In this document: positions 1-8,681 of the stretch, piece by piece
Numbering within the stretch: the first letter of the stretch is position 1
How the letters are laid out: each line of letters opens with the position of its first letter
Notes under the pieces: model-generated
Told to the model about the DNA's origin: nothing
Databases searched by the model: none
Seen by the model: only the letters and a program-made list of their open reading frames with translations
Assembly: GCA_963703745.1 (NCBI GenBank)
Contig: CAVPFL010000007.1
Location: 372,001-436,000 of the forward strand
Direction of reading: 5' to 3'
Source of the DNA: AP-15 sp963703745
Lineage (GTDB): Bacteria; Pseudomonadota; Alphaproteobacteria; ATCC43930; CGMCC-115725
Length of the DNA stretch: 64,000 bases
Position numbers and translations under genes: made by a program

Positions 1-1756
1 AGCACGTCCCCGTCGCGCTGGAAAAATTGCTCGGCGTTGTCGCGGCGTTGGATATTGTCAACTGCCCGGTGCCCGCCGCAAACTGTGCCGCGGTGCCGGT
101 GACAGCGGTTATTGTGGTGTTTACTGGGATGCCGTTGCCGACAATCACGTTGCTGACCGATGGGAGGGCATTGAAATAGACGCCTGTCACCGTCGTGCTG
201 CCGGTTGTCGTGGTAGCTCCCAGGTTGGTAAAAGTCAAGGCGTCGCCGGTCGCCGCGCCGGTTGCGCTGGCCGAGAGCGTGAGTGTTTTCGCCGACGTGT
301 TGACCGAACTCACATAAGTATTGGCAGGTATCTTTCCCGACGCGTCGGTCACCGTCATGCCGACCACGATGCTGTTCAGGCTCGCGGTGCTGCCCGCGAG
401 ACTGCTGACCGTCGTGCTGCCGTTCGTCGTGGTGCCGGCAAGGCTGAACGTCAGGGACACCGCGGTCCCCTCGTTGGCTGATGGGTCGGCTGAGAGCGTG
501 ATCTGCGTCGCGCTGACGACTGTCGCGACCGTAGTGCCGGGAGCGATGCCGGTTCCGCTGACCGCCATCCCGGCCACGATGTTGTTGGTGGTGGTGCCGG
601 TCGCCAGGGTGACGGACGTGGTGGTTTTCGACAACGTCGCCGTCGCGGTGGCGGGTGAAATGGGGTAGGTGGTCGGGTCGGTGTACCCAGGACTGGTGGT
701 ATTGCTGCAAGTCGAACAGACGGAGTTAGGGAGCGGGCCGACCGCCAACGAGTTGCCGGTGAAAGTCAGGTTCGCAGCCGAGGAGATCACGATCGACGAG
801 CTGCTGACGCTGCTGACGGTCGCGCCGGTCGGAATGCCGTGGCCGTAGATGTACATCCCGGCCAGGATCGCGGCGGTACCCGCAACCGAGCCGCTCGGCG
901 TCTGCATCGAGACGCTGGAGATCGTCGTGCTGCCACTCGTCGTAGTCCCGACGATCGGGATCACCGGCATGATGTTGCCGCGCAAATCGGCAAAATCACC
1001 GCTGGGCGCATCGGTATTGATATTGCTGCAGGTCCCGTTGGGGCAGAGCGCGCTGCCGACATTGACCGTCGTCACATAAGGGACGATCGAGATGTAAAGC
1101 TGTTGGGCGCTGGTGATTGCGCTGGTGAGCGTATTGACGAACTGCGTCGTGGCGTTGCGCAGCGTGCAAATACGGCTCTCGTTGCTGGAATTCGTGCAGG
1201 TGGTGTCTGTCGCTTGCACATTGCCGGCACACGTACTGTTGCTGTAATTGGGCGCCCCGTCGCTAGGGCCGCACAGCATCGACCCGGTATTGTCGAGCAC
1301 CACGGCGACCTCCAGACCCGTCGTCTTTTTAGTCTGGGCAGCAACCGTCACGTTGATGCTGTTGATGCCGATAAGCTGCATAAAGACCATCGGCACCGTG
1401 GCTTGCGCCTGGTAGTTGACGGTGGTCGCGCTCAAATCGGCGCCTGCGGGGACCGGCGTCACCGTGACGTTCTCTCCGAGCGCCGTCGACGGATAATTGG
1501 CGGTGAAATAATTCTGCAGGTCGGTCGACAGCTGTGCCGACGTCTGATTGGTCTCCGATCCGACCGCAAGCGCCGCCGCGTCCAGCGCCGCGCCGAGCCG
1601 GACCTTTACCGAGTAGGCGCGGCCCACATCGGTCGCGATGCCGCCGGCAATGATCAGAGGGATCGCGAACAAGCCGACCAACATCGCGATGTTTCCCTCG
1701 CGTTGTTGCACGAGCCGGCGCAAAGTGGTGAGAACGGCACTGAGGCAATGGCGCAT
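1..1756 (-). CDS. TadG-like pilus-assembly protein with vWA domain and inserted surface repeats (partial, C-terminus outside window)
   Basis: Starts at the ATG at 1756-1754 and stays open to the window edge, so the C-terminus is missing. Residues 1-60 form a Tad N-terminal segment: a short basic stretch, the motif EGNIAMLVGLFAIPLII (one membrane span), then a helix rich in Ala. From about residue 140 a von Willebrand A domain begins with the MIDAS-type motif VVLDNTGSM. Downstream the vWA fold is interrupted by at least four imperfect 65-75-residue modules that begin with GTTT.GSTT and contain GM.V.G.GIP.GT.V. Such modules occur in bacterial surface and phage-tail proteins. Known TadG proteins sit in the inner membrane or periplasm and take part in Flp-pilus assembly. 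It is followed in the same operon direction by two TadE-like genes upstream. Family call is good; the role of the inserted modules is unknown. Confidence 0.8.
   Translation of the reverse strand, partial: MRHCLSAVLTTLRRLVQQREGNIAMLVGLFAIPLIIAGGIATDVGRAYSVKVRLGAALDAAALAVGSETNQTSAQLSTDLQNYFTANYPSTALGENVTVTPVPAGADLSATTVNYQAQATVPMVFMQLIGINSINVTVAAQTKKTTGLEVAVVLDNTGSMLCGPSDGAPNYSNSTCAGNVQATDTTCTNSSNESRICTLRNATTQFVNTLTSAITSAQQLYISIVPYVTTVNVGSALCPNGTCSNINTDAPSGDFADLRGNIMPVIPIVGTTTSGSTTISSVSMQTPSGSVAGTAAILAGMYIYGHGIPTGATVSSVSSSSIVISSAANLTFTGNSLAVGPLPNSVCSTCSNTTSPGYTDPTTYPISPATATATLSKTTTSVTLATGTTTNNIVAGMAVSGTGIAPGTTVATVVSATQITLSADPSANEGTAVSLTFSLAGTTTNGSTTVSSLAGSTASLNSIVVGMTVTDASGKIPANTYVSSVNTSAKTLTLSASATGAATGDALTFTNLGATTTTGSTTVTGVYFNALPSVSNVIVGNGIPVNTTITAVTGTAAQFAAGTGQLTISNAATTPSNFSSATGTC
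5..955 (-). repeat. Four tandem 65-75-codon modules inside the TadG-like gene
   Basis: Read on the minus strand, four blocks (about 950-745, 645-450, 433-236 and 225 to the window edge) each begin with a Gly-Thr-rich strand (GTTTSGSTT, TLATGTTT, GTTTNGSTT, ATTTTGSTT), continue through a hydrophobic turn of the type VGM.V.G.GI..GT.V and end in an ITLS-like strand. The copies are diverged, so this is an old protein repeat and not a recent DNA duplication. Module borders are approximate. Confidence 0.7.
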
Positions 1757-1775
1757 TGCTAAATTTCCTCGTCTA

Positions 1776-2375
1776 TCACGGGCAGACACTGTTCGTATTG
1801 AGGTAGGTCGGCACGCAGCTCATGTAGCGGGGCCGGTTCAAGGCTGCTTCGGAGAGCGTGTAGGACGAGTTCAGGACGTAGCTGACCGGCGAGGAATAGG
1901 AGTAAGTGAGCTGGGCCACGATGACACTATCCGTCGATCCTGTCGTCTCGCTGCCGAGGTTGGCGGCATTTGCGCTATTGGGGAGGCTGGTTGCGTTAAT
2001 CGGCGTGGCGCTGTTCACCTCGACATGCCAGTCGATCACCGGTGATCCGGTATTGTAGGTCACGCTGGCGTAGGCGATCTTCAGCTGGTTGCTGCCGGTC
2101 GGAAACGGCGTCAGCACCTCTGTTGCCGCGTTGGTGATGTTGGTGAAGTCGGCGGCTTGAAGCACGGTACTCACCCGCGTCTGGGCGACAAGATCGGCCG
2201 CCGTCTCTGCCGCGGCCTCGAGCTTCAGATCGGCGAGGATCAGATTGGCAACCTCGTAGCTGCCGATAACCATAATCAGCAAGCCCGGCAGGATCAGCGC
2301 AAACTCCGTCGCCGCGACGCCCGACCGATCGCGCAGAAAGTTGGCAGGAAGCGTCATTAGACGCCGGCCGGTCAT
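1776..2375 (-). CDS. TadE-like pseudopilin (second of pair)
   Basis: 199-residue protein. The start at 2375 is chosen because its ATG overlaps the stop of the preceding gene (TAATG), which suggests translational coupling; upstream in-frame starts lie inside that gene. Residues 8-45 give the TadE signature: a basic segment, DRSGVAATEFALILPGLLIMVIG with the conserved Glu, then an Ala-rich helix. The rest is a Ser/Thr/Asn-rich exported domain. TadE and TadF proteins are minor pseudopilins of the Flp/Tad secretion system, membrane-anchored and cleaved by a prepilin peptidase in known cases. It lies between the other TadE-like gene and the TadG-like gene, as in other tad loci. The C-terminus carries CVPTYLNTNSVCP, a probable disulfide pair. 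Confidence 0.85.
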   Translation of the reverse strand: MTGRRLMTLPANFLRDRSGVAATEFALILPGLLIMVIGSYEVANLILADLKLEAAAETAADLVAQTRVSTVLQAADFTNITNAATEVLTPFPTGSNQLKIAYASVTYNTGSPVIDWHVEVNSATPINATSLPNSANAANLGSETTGSTDSVIVAQLTYSYSSPVSYVLNSSYTLSEAALNRPRYMSCVPTYLNTNSVCP

Positions 2376-2947
2376 TATAAAAACGGCTCGTTGCGGAAGA
2401 TGACCGTCGAGACCAGCGTTACGCTGCCTGTACCGGGGTTCGACCCGTTGGTGGTACCGAGGCCAAACCAGCAAGAACCGCCCGTCAGACATGCCCCGAC
2501 CCATGGAATGATGAAGGGACGGCTGTAGGTTGCCCGAACACCGACGATATCGCCGCCCACGCCGGCGTTAAACGAACAGACCGTCCCGGTTCCGGTCTGA
2601 TTGTTGTTCAAGACGCACGGCGTGAAGCTGACGGAGCCGAAACTGGAGAAAGTCTGAACCTCGAAAATGATGTCTGCAGTGCATGTCGCTGAGCTCATCA
2701 CCGAGCTCATTTCCGAGCAGAGCAGGTTCTGGAAGGTGGTGATCGGGCTGCTTGCAGTCTGGACTTGCCCGGTGCGGATCAACCGCGCCGCATCGCGTGC
2801 CGCTCCTTCGAGCAGCGACTGGTTGGCGAGCATGAGCCCTAGATCCATGATCACCAGCAGCAGGAAAAAGAAGGGCGGCCCGACCAGCGCCATCTCAACG
2901 GCAACTTCGCCGATATTGTCGCGTGCGAGACGCCGAAATATTCTCAT
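2375..2947 (-). CDS. TadE-like pseudopilin (first of pair)
   Basis: 190-residue protein. The ATG at 2947 is preferred over the in-frame GTG at 2965 because a GAGGGA ribosome site lies 7-8 bases upstream of it. Residues 10-40 show the TadE pattern (NIGEVAVEMALVGPPFFFLLLVIMD) with the conserved Glu before a hydrophobic stretch. The exported part holds several Cys residues that could pair. The stop overlaps the start of the next tadE-like gene. Family knowledge places TadE proteins as minor pilins that help assemble Flp pili. It heads a three-gene minus-strand operon (tadE-tadE-tadG) divergent from the cpaB operon. Confidence 0.85.
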   Translation of the reverse strand: MRIFRRLARDNIGEVAVEMALVGPPFFFLLLVIMDLGLMLANQSLLEGAARDAARLIRTGQVQTASSPITTFQNLLCSEMSSVMSSATCTADIIFEVQTFSSFGSVSFTPCVLNNNQTGTGTVCSFNAGVGGDIVGVRATYSRPFIIPWVGACLTGGSCWFGLGTTNGSNPGTGSVTLVSTVIFRNEPFL

Positions 2948-3416
2948 GCAAAATCCCTCGCGCACTGATCAGCCGGCGATCAGGCGATCATCGTCGCCAA
3001 CGCGGGTGGACCCGGCCAGCGCCGGCCTCGAGCCAGCTTAAGAAGGACGCGTTATGAAAAAGTTAAGGAGCCTCGTAGCGCCGGACGCCTGATGGGCGGC
3101 AACGGAAAACCGCCCACCTCCAGATCAAATCTTCGGCGGCGCTCGAGCGCGAATAAAGGCTTCCTTAACCAGTGTGCTTGAGGATGTCCTCCCAGTTACC
3201 ATCGTGTCGGAGCCCAGTATGCTTAATCGGCCGGAGCCTTCGCGGAGCCGCTTTTCGTGCCGTCTCGCGACCAACCTCTTCGACGCAGGTCCGTTGGTCC
3301 TCAGACCAATCGGCACCGCGGCGATCAGTGCGAACCGCGGTCCGATACGCTACGGCCTCGCGATTGCTGTCACCCACATCGTCCTGATCCCGTCGAACTT
3401 CAGCTGGTAGAAAGCG
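2948..3416. promoter_or_regulatory. Divergent intergenic region between tadE and cpaB operons
   Basis: About 470 bases separate the minus-strand tadE-tadE-tadG operon from the plus-strand cpaB operon. Short open frames here show no family features or ribosome sites and are taken as non-coding. The region should hold the promoters of both pilus operons. No clear operator could be read. Confidence 0.4.
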
Positions 3417-4274
3417 ATGCGCGCACGTACTCCGATCCTTTTCGTCGTCGCCCTCACGCTGGCTGGCGGTACCGCTCTTCTGGTCCGATCCTTCCTCGCG
3501 CAGAAGAATGGCGAGGTCGGGGCGGAGGCGCTTGCCCGGCCCGCGGCACCGCAAAAGTTCGTGCTCGTCGCCCGCAATGCGATCCTGCGTGGACAAATTC
3601 TGAAGCCGCAGGATTTATCCTGGCAGGTCTGGCCCGAAGGCGGGATCGATAAGAACTATATCCTACACGGGACCCGGACCCCGGAGAGCTTTGCCGGCTG
3701 GGTTGCGCGCGATCCACTCGCGGCGGGCGAGCCGATCAGCGACGCCAAGATCGTCTCACCAGGCAGCCGCGGCTTTCTCGCAGCAGTGCTCCGTCCGGGC
3801 ATGCGCGCCGTCTCGGTGCCGGTCACGGCGACCTCAGGTATCTCCGGGTTTGTCTTTCCCGGCGATCAGGTGGACATCCTGATCACCCATCAACTGCCGG
3901 TAATCGGGGGCAATGCCGGAGAGCTGGAGCATAAGGCTGCCGAGACGGTGCTTCACGACGTGCGCGTGATAGGCGTCGATCAGAAGCTCGACAGCAAGAA
4001 CGGTGAAGCGCTCGTCGCCCATACCGCTACGCTCGAGGTTACGCCAAAGCAGAGCGAAATCATCGCCGTCGCCACTGAGATGGGAAAGTTGTCGCTCAGT
4101 CTTCGAAGCTTGGTCGCTTCGCCAACCGAAAATTCGACCCCCGATGCGGTGGCCAGCGACAATCAAGGTACTTTCACACTCGACAGTGAAGTCAGTCAGC
4201 TTCTGCGAAAGCCGCCTGAAACCAAGGGGAAGCTGAATGTTACCGTTTTGCACGGGGCCGGTAGGGCGAGCTGA
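3417..4274 (+). CDS. cpaB: Flp pilus assembly protein CpaB (RcpC)
   Basis: 285 residues, the usual family length. An N-terminal membrane anchor or signal segment (residues 5-28) is followed by an SAF domain at about 45-110 (FVLVARNAILRGQILKPQDL) and the CpaB/RcpC domain, including RAVSVPVTATSGISGFVFPGDQVDIL at about 130-155. CpaB is a periplasmic component thought to link the outer-membrane secretin and the inner-membrane assembly machinery. It is the first gene of the plus-strand pilus operon. The ribosome site is weak (AGAAAG before the ATG). The next full gene is cpaE rather than the usual cpaC secretin. Confidence 0.93.
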   Translation: MRARTPILFVVALTLAGGTALLVRSFLAQKNGEVGAEALARPAAPQKFVLVARNAILRGQILKPQDLSWQVWPEGGIDKNYILHGTRTPESFAGWVARDPLAAGEPISDAKIVSPGSRGFLAAVLRPGMRAVSVPVTATSGISGFVFPGDQVDILITHQLPVIGGNAGELEHKAAETVLHDVRVIGVDQKLDSKNGEALVAHTATLEVTPKQSEIIAVATEMGKLSLSLRSLVASPTENSTPDAVASDNQGTFTLDSEVSQLLRKPPETKGKLNVTVLHGAGRAS

Positions 4275-4310
4275 TAGAGCCTTGCCGATCGAACCGAGGG
4301 AGCCGAGGTC

Positions 4311-4463
4311 ATGAAAATCCGCATCTACCTGATCGCCGTCCGGCTGACGGCGATGTCCAACGGCCGCGAAAGGTGCGTCGAGGACGCCGCCGCCGACTTT
4401 CCCGGGCTCGCCAAGCGGCCTAGCACTGCGCCGTTTAGCACGCTGAGCAGGGGGAGGCCGTGA
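4311..4463 (+). CDS. Possible 50-residue protein between cpaB and cpaE
   Basis: A 50-codon frame begins at the ATG at 4311 behind a GAGGGAG sequence and ends in TGATG, overlapping the cpaE start. The predicted peptide begins with a hydrophobic-basic stretch (MKIRIYLIAVRLTAM) and has no recognised domain. It occupies the place where cpaC and cpaD are found in many alphaproteobacteria. It may be a coupling leader, a small real protein, or chance. Confidence 0.3.
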   Translation: MKIRIYLIAVRLTAMSNGRERCVEDAAADFPGLAKRPSTAPFSTLSRGRP

Positions 4464-5662
4464 TGCTGGGGTTGCGCACTGCCGCGGCGCTCAAACCCGA
4501 TAGGGCGGGCGTTCTCGCCGTCGTGCCGGAGCAACAAATGGCCGATCGTTTGCAAGGGATCATGCACGAGCTCCAGCTCGATGACGAACTGGTCATCACC
4601 GACACGCTCGACGCGGGGTTGCGGCGCATCCGCTCGGGTTACGCGCCGCGAGTTCTGCTTCTCGACCTCGCGGACTCGGCCGCCCCGATCGCCGAGGTCA
4701 GCTCGGCTCGAACCGTCGGCGGCGCCGAGCTGAGGCTCGTCGCCCTCGGTAGCGTCAACGATGTTACTCTCTTCCGCGACCTGCTCGCCGCCGGCGCCAA
4801 TGACTACCTCGTCAAACCGGCGACCCGTGAGACCTTGTCGACTGCGCTGGAGCAACGGTCGGCTAATGCGGGAACGGGGACCAGTGGTGGATTGGGGCAA
4901 GTGATCGTCTTCGTCGGCAGCCGTGGCGGCGTCGGCGCGACGACAACCGCCGTCTCCTGCGCCTGGTTGCTCGCCGAGGAGCGCAGCGAGCGCGTGGCGC
5001 TCGTCGATCTCGATCTCCACTTCGGCACCATCGCGCTCAAGCTCGATACCGATCCCGGCAGCGGGCTGTGCGAGGCTCTGGAGCAGCCGTCCCGAATCGA
5101 CAGCCTTTTCATCGAGCGCGCCATGGTCAAGGTGACCGACAATTTGCTGGTCCTGGCCGCCGAGGCATCGGCGGGCCAGCATCTGATTGTCGATGCCGGC
5201 GCAGTCGACATGCTGCTCTACGAGTTGCGTCGTAAATTTGCCCGGATCGTCGTCGATCTGCCGCGCGGCGCGAACCCGATACAGCGCGTCGTGCTCGGCG
5301 CGGCAACCCACGTTGTGATCGTGTGCGAGCGCAGCCTCGCCGGTCTGCGCGACACGATTCGATTGCAGACCTTGATGCGGGACCAGGCGCCGCAGGTTCG
5401 CCTCTGGCTGGTCGAGGCCGGCGCCACAGGCGAGCGCGCCTTGATCGGCAAAAGCGAGTTCGAGAAGGGAATCGCCAAGACGCTCGACGCTCGCCTTTCT
5501 TACGATCCGAAAGCCGCCGGGGCGGCGGCTAATTCCGGCCAACCGCTGCCGCTGGCCGTCCCACGCAGTCCGGTCGTGAAGGAGCTCCGCCAACTCGCCG
5601 AGAAGCTTGCCGGCCCGGCGACGCCTCTCGCGAAACGCAAATTGTTTGCGCTGCCATGGTAG
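4463..5662 (+). CDS. cpaE: Pilus assembly ATPase-like protein CpaE (TadZ)
   Basis: 399 residues. The ATG at 4463 lies behind GGGGGAGG; an in-frame GTG is one codon earlier. Residues 12-130 resemble a response-regulator receiver fold (VLLLDLADS, then AGANDYLVKP). Residues from about 148 form a ParA/MinD-type domain with a degenerate P-loop SRGGVGATTT, where the usual Lys residues are replaced, and VALVDLDLHFGT as the Walker A' strand. This arrangement is typical of CpaE/TadZ, which localises the pilus machine at the pole. Its 3' end overlaps cpaF by 7 bases. Confidence 0.93.
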   Translation: MLGLRTAAALKPDRAGVLAVVPEQQMADRLQGIMHELQLDDELVITDTLDAGLRRIRSGYAPRVLLLDLADSAAPIAEVSSARTVGGAELRLVALGSVNDVTLFRDLLAAGANDYLVKPATRETLSTALEQRSANAGTGTSGGLGQVIVFVGSRGGVGATTTAVSCAWLLAEERSERVALVDLDLHFGTIALKLDTDPGSGLCEALEQPSRIDSLFIERAMVKVTDNLLVLAAEASAGQHLIVDAGAVDMLLYELRRKFARIVVDLPRGANPIQRVVLGAATHVVIVCERSLAGLRDTIRLQTLMRDQAPQVRLWLVEAGATGERALIGKSEFEKGIAKTLDARLSYDPKAAGAAANSGQPLPLAVPRSPVVKELRQLAEKLAGPATPLAKRKLFALPW

Positions 5663-7317
5663 GACGCTCCAAACGGTCGGAAAGCGAGGGCACGCTCGAC
5701 GCGCGCATTGCTCTGCTATCCTCGCGCCGCGCGGTGCCGGTCGAGGCGGTTCCCGCTGCTCCCCCGGTGCCCCCGGTCGAGCTCCCGGCGCATGCCCCGA
5801 CTGAGGATCGCCTGCTTGCCGCAAAGGAGCAGCTGATCGCTCGGCTGAGTGCCGAGGTCCGGCCGGAGCGCAGAAGCCTCCTCAGTCGCGGCGAACTCGC
5901 CAAGGTCGTCGACGCGGCGACACAGGCGTATTTGATCCGGCACGGCCTTGACGCGAACCCGCTCGATCGCCGCGATCTCGTTACTGAAATCATCGACGGT
6001 CTTCTCAGCGCGGGGAGGTCGGAACTCACGCAAGACGGGACCGTCAAGGGGCGCTCAAATCGTACTGCGATCGAAACCGCAAAGGCTCAGATTCAACCTC
6101 TCGTCCTCGAGCACATGGACGTAAGCGCCGCCGCCGAGATGCCGCGCGGCGTGTTCGAGGCGCAGCTCAGCGGCTGGGTCAAGGATCTGCTCACCGAGAC
6201 CAAGATCCAGTTGAATTTCATCGAGCAGCGCGAGCTCGTCGAAATTCTGATCGCGGACATGCTCGGGCTCGGGCCGCTCGAACCGCTGATCGAGGACGAG
6301 ACGGTCACCGACATCATGGTCAACGGAGCAAAGCAGGTCTATGTCGAGCGCCGCGGCAAGCTCGAGCTGACCGACGTGCGGTTTCGCGACGACGATCACG
6401 TTATGCATGTCGCGACAAAGATCGTGACCCGGATCGGCCGCCGCATCGATGAATCTCAGCCGCTCGTCGATGCTCGTCTCGCCGACGGGAGCCGCGTCAA
6501 TATCATCACGCCGCCGCTCGCGATCGACGGGCCCAGCATCTCAATCCGCAAATTTTCGAAGAAGACGATCACGCTCGACGTTATGGCGGGTCAGGCCAAC
6601 ATCTCGCCGCAGATGGCGACATTCCTCAAGATCGCCGCCCGCTGCCGCCTCAACATCCTGATTTCCGGCGGCACCGGTTCAGGCAAGACGACGTTGCTCA
6701 ACGCCCTGTCGCGGCTGATCGACTCGGCGGAGCGAACCGTGACGATCGAGGATGCCGCGGAATTGCAGCTGCAGCAGCCGCATGTCGTGCGGCTCGAGAC
6801 CCGCCCGCCCAACCTGGAGGGCACCGGCGAGATCACGATGCGCGACCTGTTGCGCAATGCTCTGCGCATGCGGCCCGACCGCATCATCCTCGGCGAGATT
6901 CGCGGCGCCGACGCGCTCGACGTGCTGCAGGCGATGAATACCGGCCACGACGGCTCGATGTCGACGATTCACGCCAACTCGCCGCGCGAGGCCCTCACCC
7001 GACTCGAGAACATGGTCGGAATGACCGGGATCAATCTGCCGTCGAAGGCGGTGCGCACCCAAATCGCCGCCGCTGTACATCTGATCGCCCAAGTCAACCG
7101 CATGCGCGACGGCATCCGCCGCGTCACGCATGTCATGGAGGTCGTCGGAATGGAGGGTGAAACGATTACCACCCAAGAGCTTTTCAGCTTCCAGTTCCAG
7201 GGCGAAACGACCGAAGGCATGCTGCGCGGGGCGTTCAAATCGAATGGAATTCGCCCGAATTTTCTAGCCCGCGCCGAGTATTACGGCCTCGATCGGCCGC
7301 TTCTCGAAGTCATCTGA
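5656..7317 (+). CDS. cpaF: Secretion/pilus motor ATPase CpaF (TadA)
   Basis: 553 residues, somewhat longer than many CpaF proteins because of an N-terminal Pro/Ala-rich extension. The central GSPII_E ATPase domain shows the Walker A motif GGTGSGKTT at about residues 337-345, the Asp box around TVTIEDAAELQL, Walker B ILGEIRG near 415, and the His box GHDGSMSTIHANS. TadA/CpaF is the hexameric cytoplasmic motor of Flp pili. It starts inside the end of cpaE (ATGGTAG overlap), so the two are co-translated. tadB follows after a 368-base repeat-rich gap. Confidence 0.96.
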   Translation: MVGRSKRSESEGTLDARIALLSSRRAVPVEAVPAAPPVPPVELPAHAPTEDRLLAAKEQLIARLSAEVRPERRSLLSRGELAKVVDAATQAYLIRHGLDANPLDRRDLVTEIIDGLLSAGRSELTQDGTVKGRSNRTAIETAKAQIQPLVLEHMDVSAAAEMPRGVFEAQLSGWVKDLLTETKIQLNFIEQRELVEILIADMLGLGPLEPLIEDETVTDIMVNGAKQVYVERRGKLELTDVRFRDDDHVMHVATKIVTRIGRRIDESQPLVDARLADGSRVNIITPPLAIDGPSISIRKFSKKTITLDVMAGQANISPQMATFLKIAARCRLNILISGGTGSGKTTLLNALSRLIDSAERTVTIEDAAELQLQQPHVVRLETRPPNLEGTGEITMRDLLRNALRMRPDRIILGEIRGADALDVLQAMNTGHDGSMSTIHANSPREALTRLENMVGMTGINLPSKAVRTQIAAAVHLIAQVNRMRDGIRRVTHVMEVVGMEGETITTQELFSFQFQGETTEGMLRGAFKSNGIRPNFLARAEYYGLDRPLLEVI

Positions 7318-7685
7318 GCGGCTCGCCCGAAATGAATAACGCTATCTCAGGATGCTGTTGCGGCACCCTCACCCGCCTCGCTGCGCTCGACACCCTCTCC
7401 CGCGGTGCAGGAGAGGGGCTGCAAGTATGCGACTCAAAGCCCCTCTCCCGCATTGCGGGAGAGGGGGGACCAAGCCCTCAGGGCTTGGTGGGTGAGGGTA
7501 ATGTCTTCAATCACTTACTACCTTCATTTTCATAGCAGGGGCGCCTTCGCGATGCTCGAAACACCCACTATTTGGGAAAGGGTCATTGCCCCTCACCCGG
7601 TATCCGCACGCAGGTGGGCGGATACCGAGCTCACCCCGCAGGCTGGGGGCGAGGTAACTGTTCATCTTAGGTCGGAGACTGAGAC
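7318..7685. repeat. REP-type palindrome cluster between cpaF and tadB
   Basis: No gene is seen here. The stretch from about 7362 to 7505 contains paired CCCTCTCCCGC / GCGGGAGAGGG arms between CACCCTCACCC and GGGTGAGGGT ends, and a second unit (about 7587-7660) has GCCCCTCACCCGG ... GGGGCGAGGTA. A closely similar unit lies at 57770-57945. These look like multi-copy extragenic palindromes that can form long hairpins and may change the relative expression of cpaF and tadB. Confidence 0.7.
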
Positions 7686-8681
7686 ATGGGACTGGGGCTC
7701 GATCCGGCAACCTCGATCGCAGTCATTTGCGCGATCGGCGTTGCGTTGACGTTTGGCGTCATTGCATTAGCGGTGAGCGACAGCGCGGCCAGCCGGCACT
7801 TCGGCCGGCGCCTCAATACGATGCGAGATCGGGCGCAGGGGGGCCTCGCCACAGACTCCGCAGCCACTCGATCGCTTTCGCGGCAGCGGAGCGGGTCGGC
7901 AATCGATCGCATGGCTGGTACTTGGCTGCCCCGCCGCGACCTCCTAGCAGCACGCCTCGCGCGGACCGGGCGGACGATCAGCCTCGGGCAGTACGCGATG
8001 GTGTGCGCCGTCCTGACCGTGCTGGCAGCGGTCGGCTTTGCCGTCGCTGCGCGGATCGGCATCGTGCCTAGCTTGGTGCTCGGATTGCTGATCGGAACGG
8101 CCCTTCCACACCTGGTCATCGGACGCATGGGAAAGCGCCGCATGAATGCCTTCATCGCTCTGTTCCCGGAGGCAATCGATCTGATCGTGCGGGCGCTGCG
8201 CTCGGGCCTCCCGGTCAGCGAAGCGATCGTCGGAGCAGGCCATGAGATTACCGATCCGGTCGGCGCCGAGCTACGCCTCATCGAAAGTGGGATGCGGATG
8301 GGGCGGGACCTCGAAAGCCTGCTCTGGGACACCGCCAAGCGGATCGATGCCTCGGAGTTCCGCTTCTTTGTCATTGCTCTCAGCGTGCAGCGCGAGACCG
8401 GCGGTAACCTCGGGGAAACCCTCGCCAATCTCTCCGATGTCCTGCGCCGGCGGCGACAGATGCAGGCCAAGGCGCACGCGATGGCAAGTGAGACGCGCGC
8501 GACCACAATGATCCTCGGCGGCTTGCCGATAGCGGTCATCGGTATACTTTCGCTGACCTCCCCCCATTATCTGGTGCCGCTGATCAACGACGTCCGCGGG
8601 TTCATCCTCGACGGGATCGCGCTCGCGATGTTGACGACCGGTGTCGTGATCATGAACAGAATGGCGAAGTTCGAAATATGA
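7686..8681 (+). CDS. tadB: Flp pilus inner-membrane platform protein TadB
   Basis: 331 residues. An N-terminal membrane span (8-30), two spans at about 100-145, the T2SSF domain at about 150-275 (FIALFPEAIDLIVRALRSG, VQRETGGNLGETL), and two C-terminal spans match TadB. TadB and TadC form the inner-membrane platform of the Tad machine. The last four bases (ATGA) overlap tadC. The start codon lies just past the REP cluster and has only a weak ribosome site, GGAGACTGAGAC. Confidence 0.94.
   Translation: MGLGLDPATSIAVICAIGVALTFGVIALAVSDSAASRHFGRRLNTMRDRAQGGLATDSAATRSLSRQRSGSAIDRMAGTWLPRRDLLAARLARTGRTISLGQYAMVCAVLTVLAAVGFAVAARIGIVPSLVLGLLIGTALPHLVIGRMGKRRMNAFIALFPEAIDLIVRALRSGLPVSEAIVGAGHEITDPVGAELRLIESGMRMGRDLESLLWDTAKRIDASEFRFFVIALSVQRETGGNLGETLANLSDVLRRRRQMQAKAHAMASETRATTMILGGLPIAVIGILSLTSPHYLVPLINDVRGFILDGIALAMLTTGVVIMNRMAKFEI

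Noticed and set aside
1..955. Repeats in the first kilobase as a CRISPR or DNA satellite
   Set aside because: Units are diverged, codon-phased and about 200 bases long; they are protein modules.
839..1762. 307-codon plus-strand open frame
   Set aside because: It is antisense to the TadG-like gene; its Arg/His-rich translation is a typical shadow of a GC-rich gene.
4325..5824. 499-codon minus-strand open frame
   Set aside because: Lies opposite cpaE, which has clear receiver and ParA motifs; the antisense translation has no domain.
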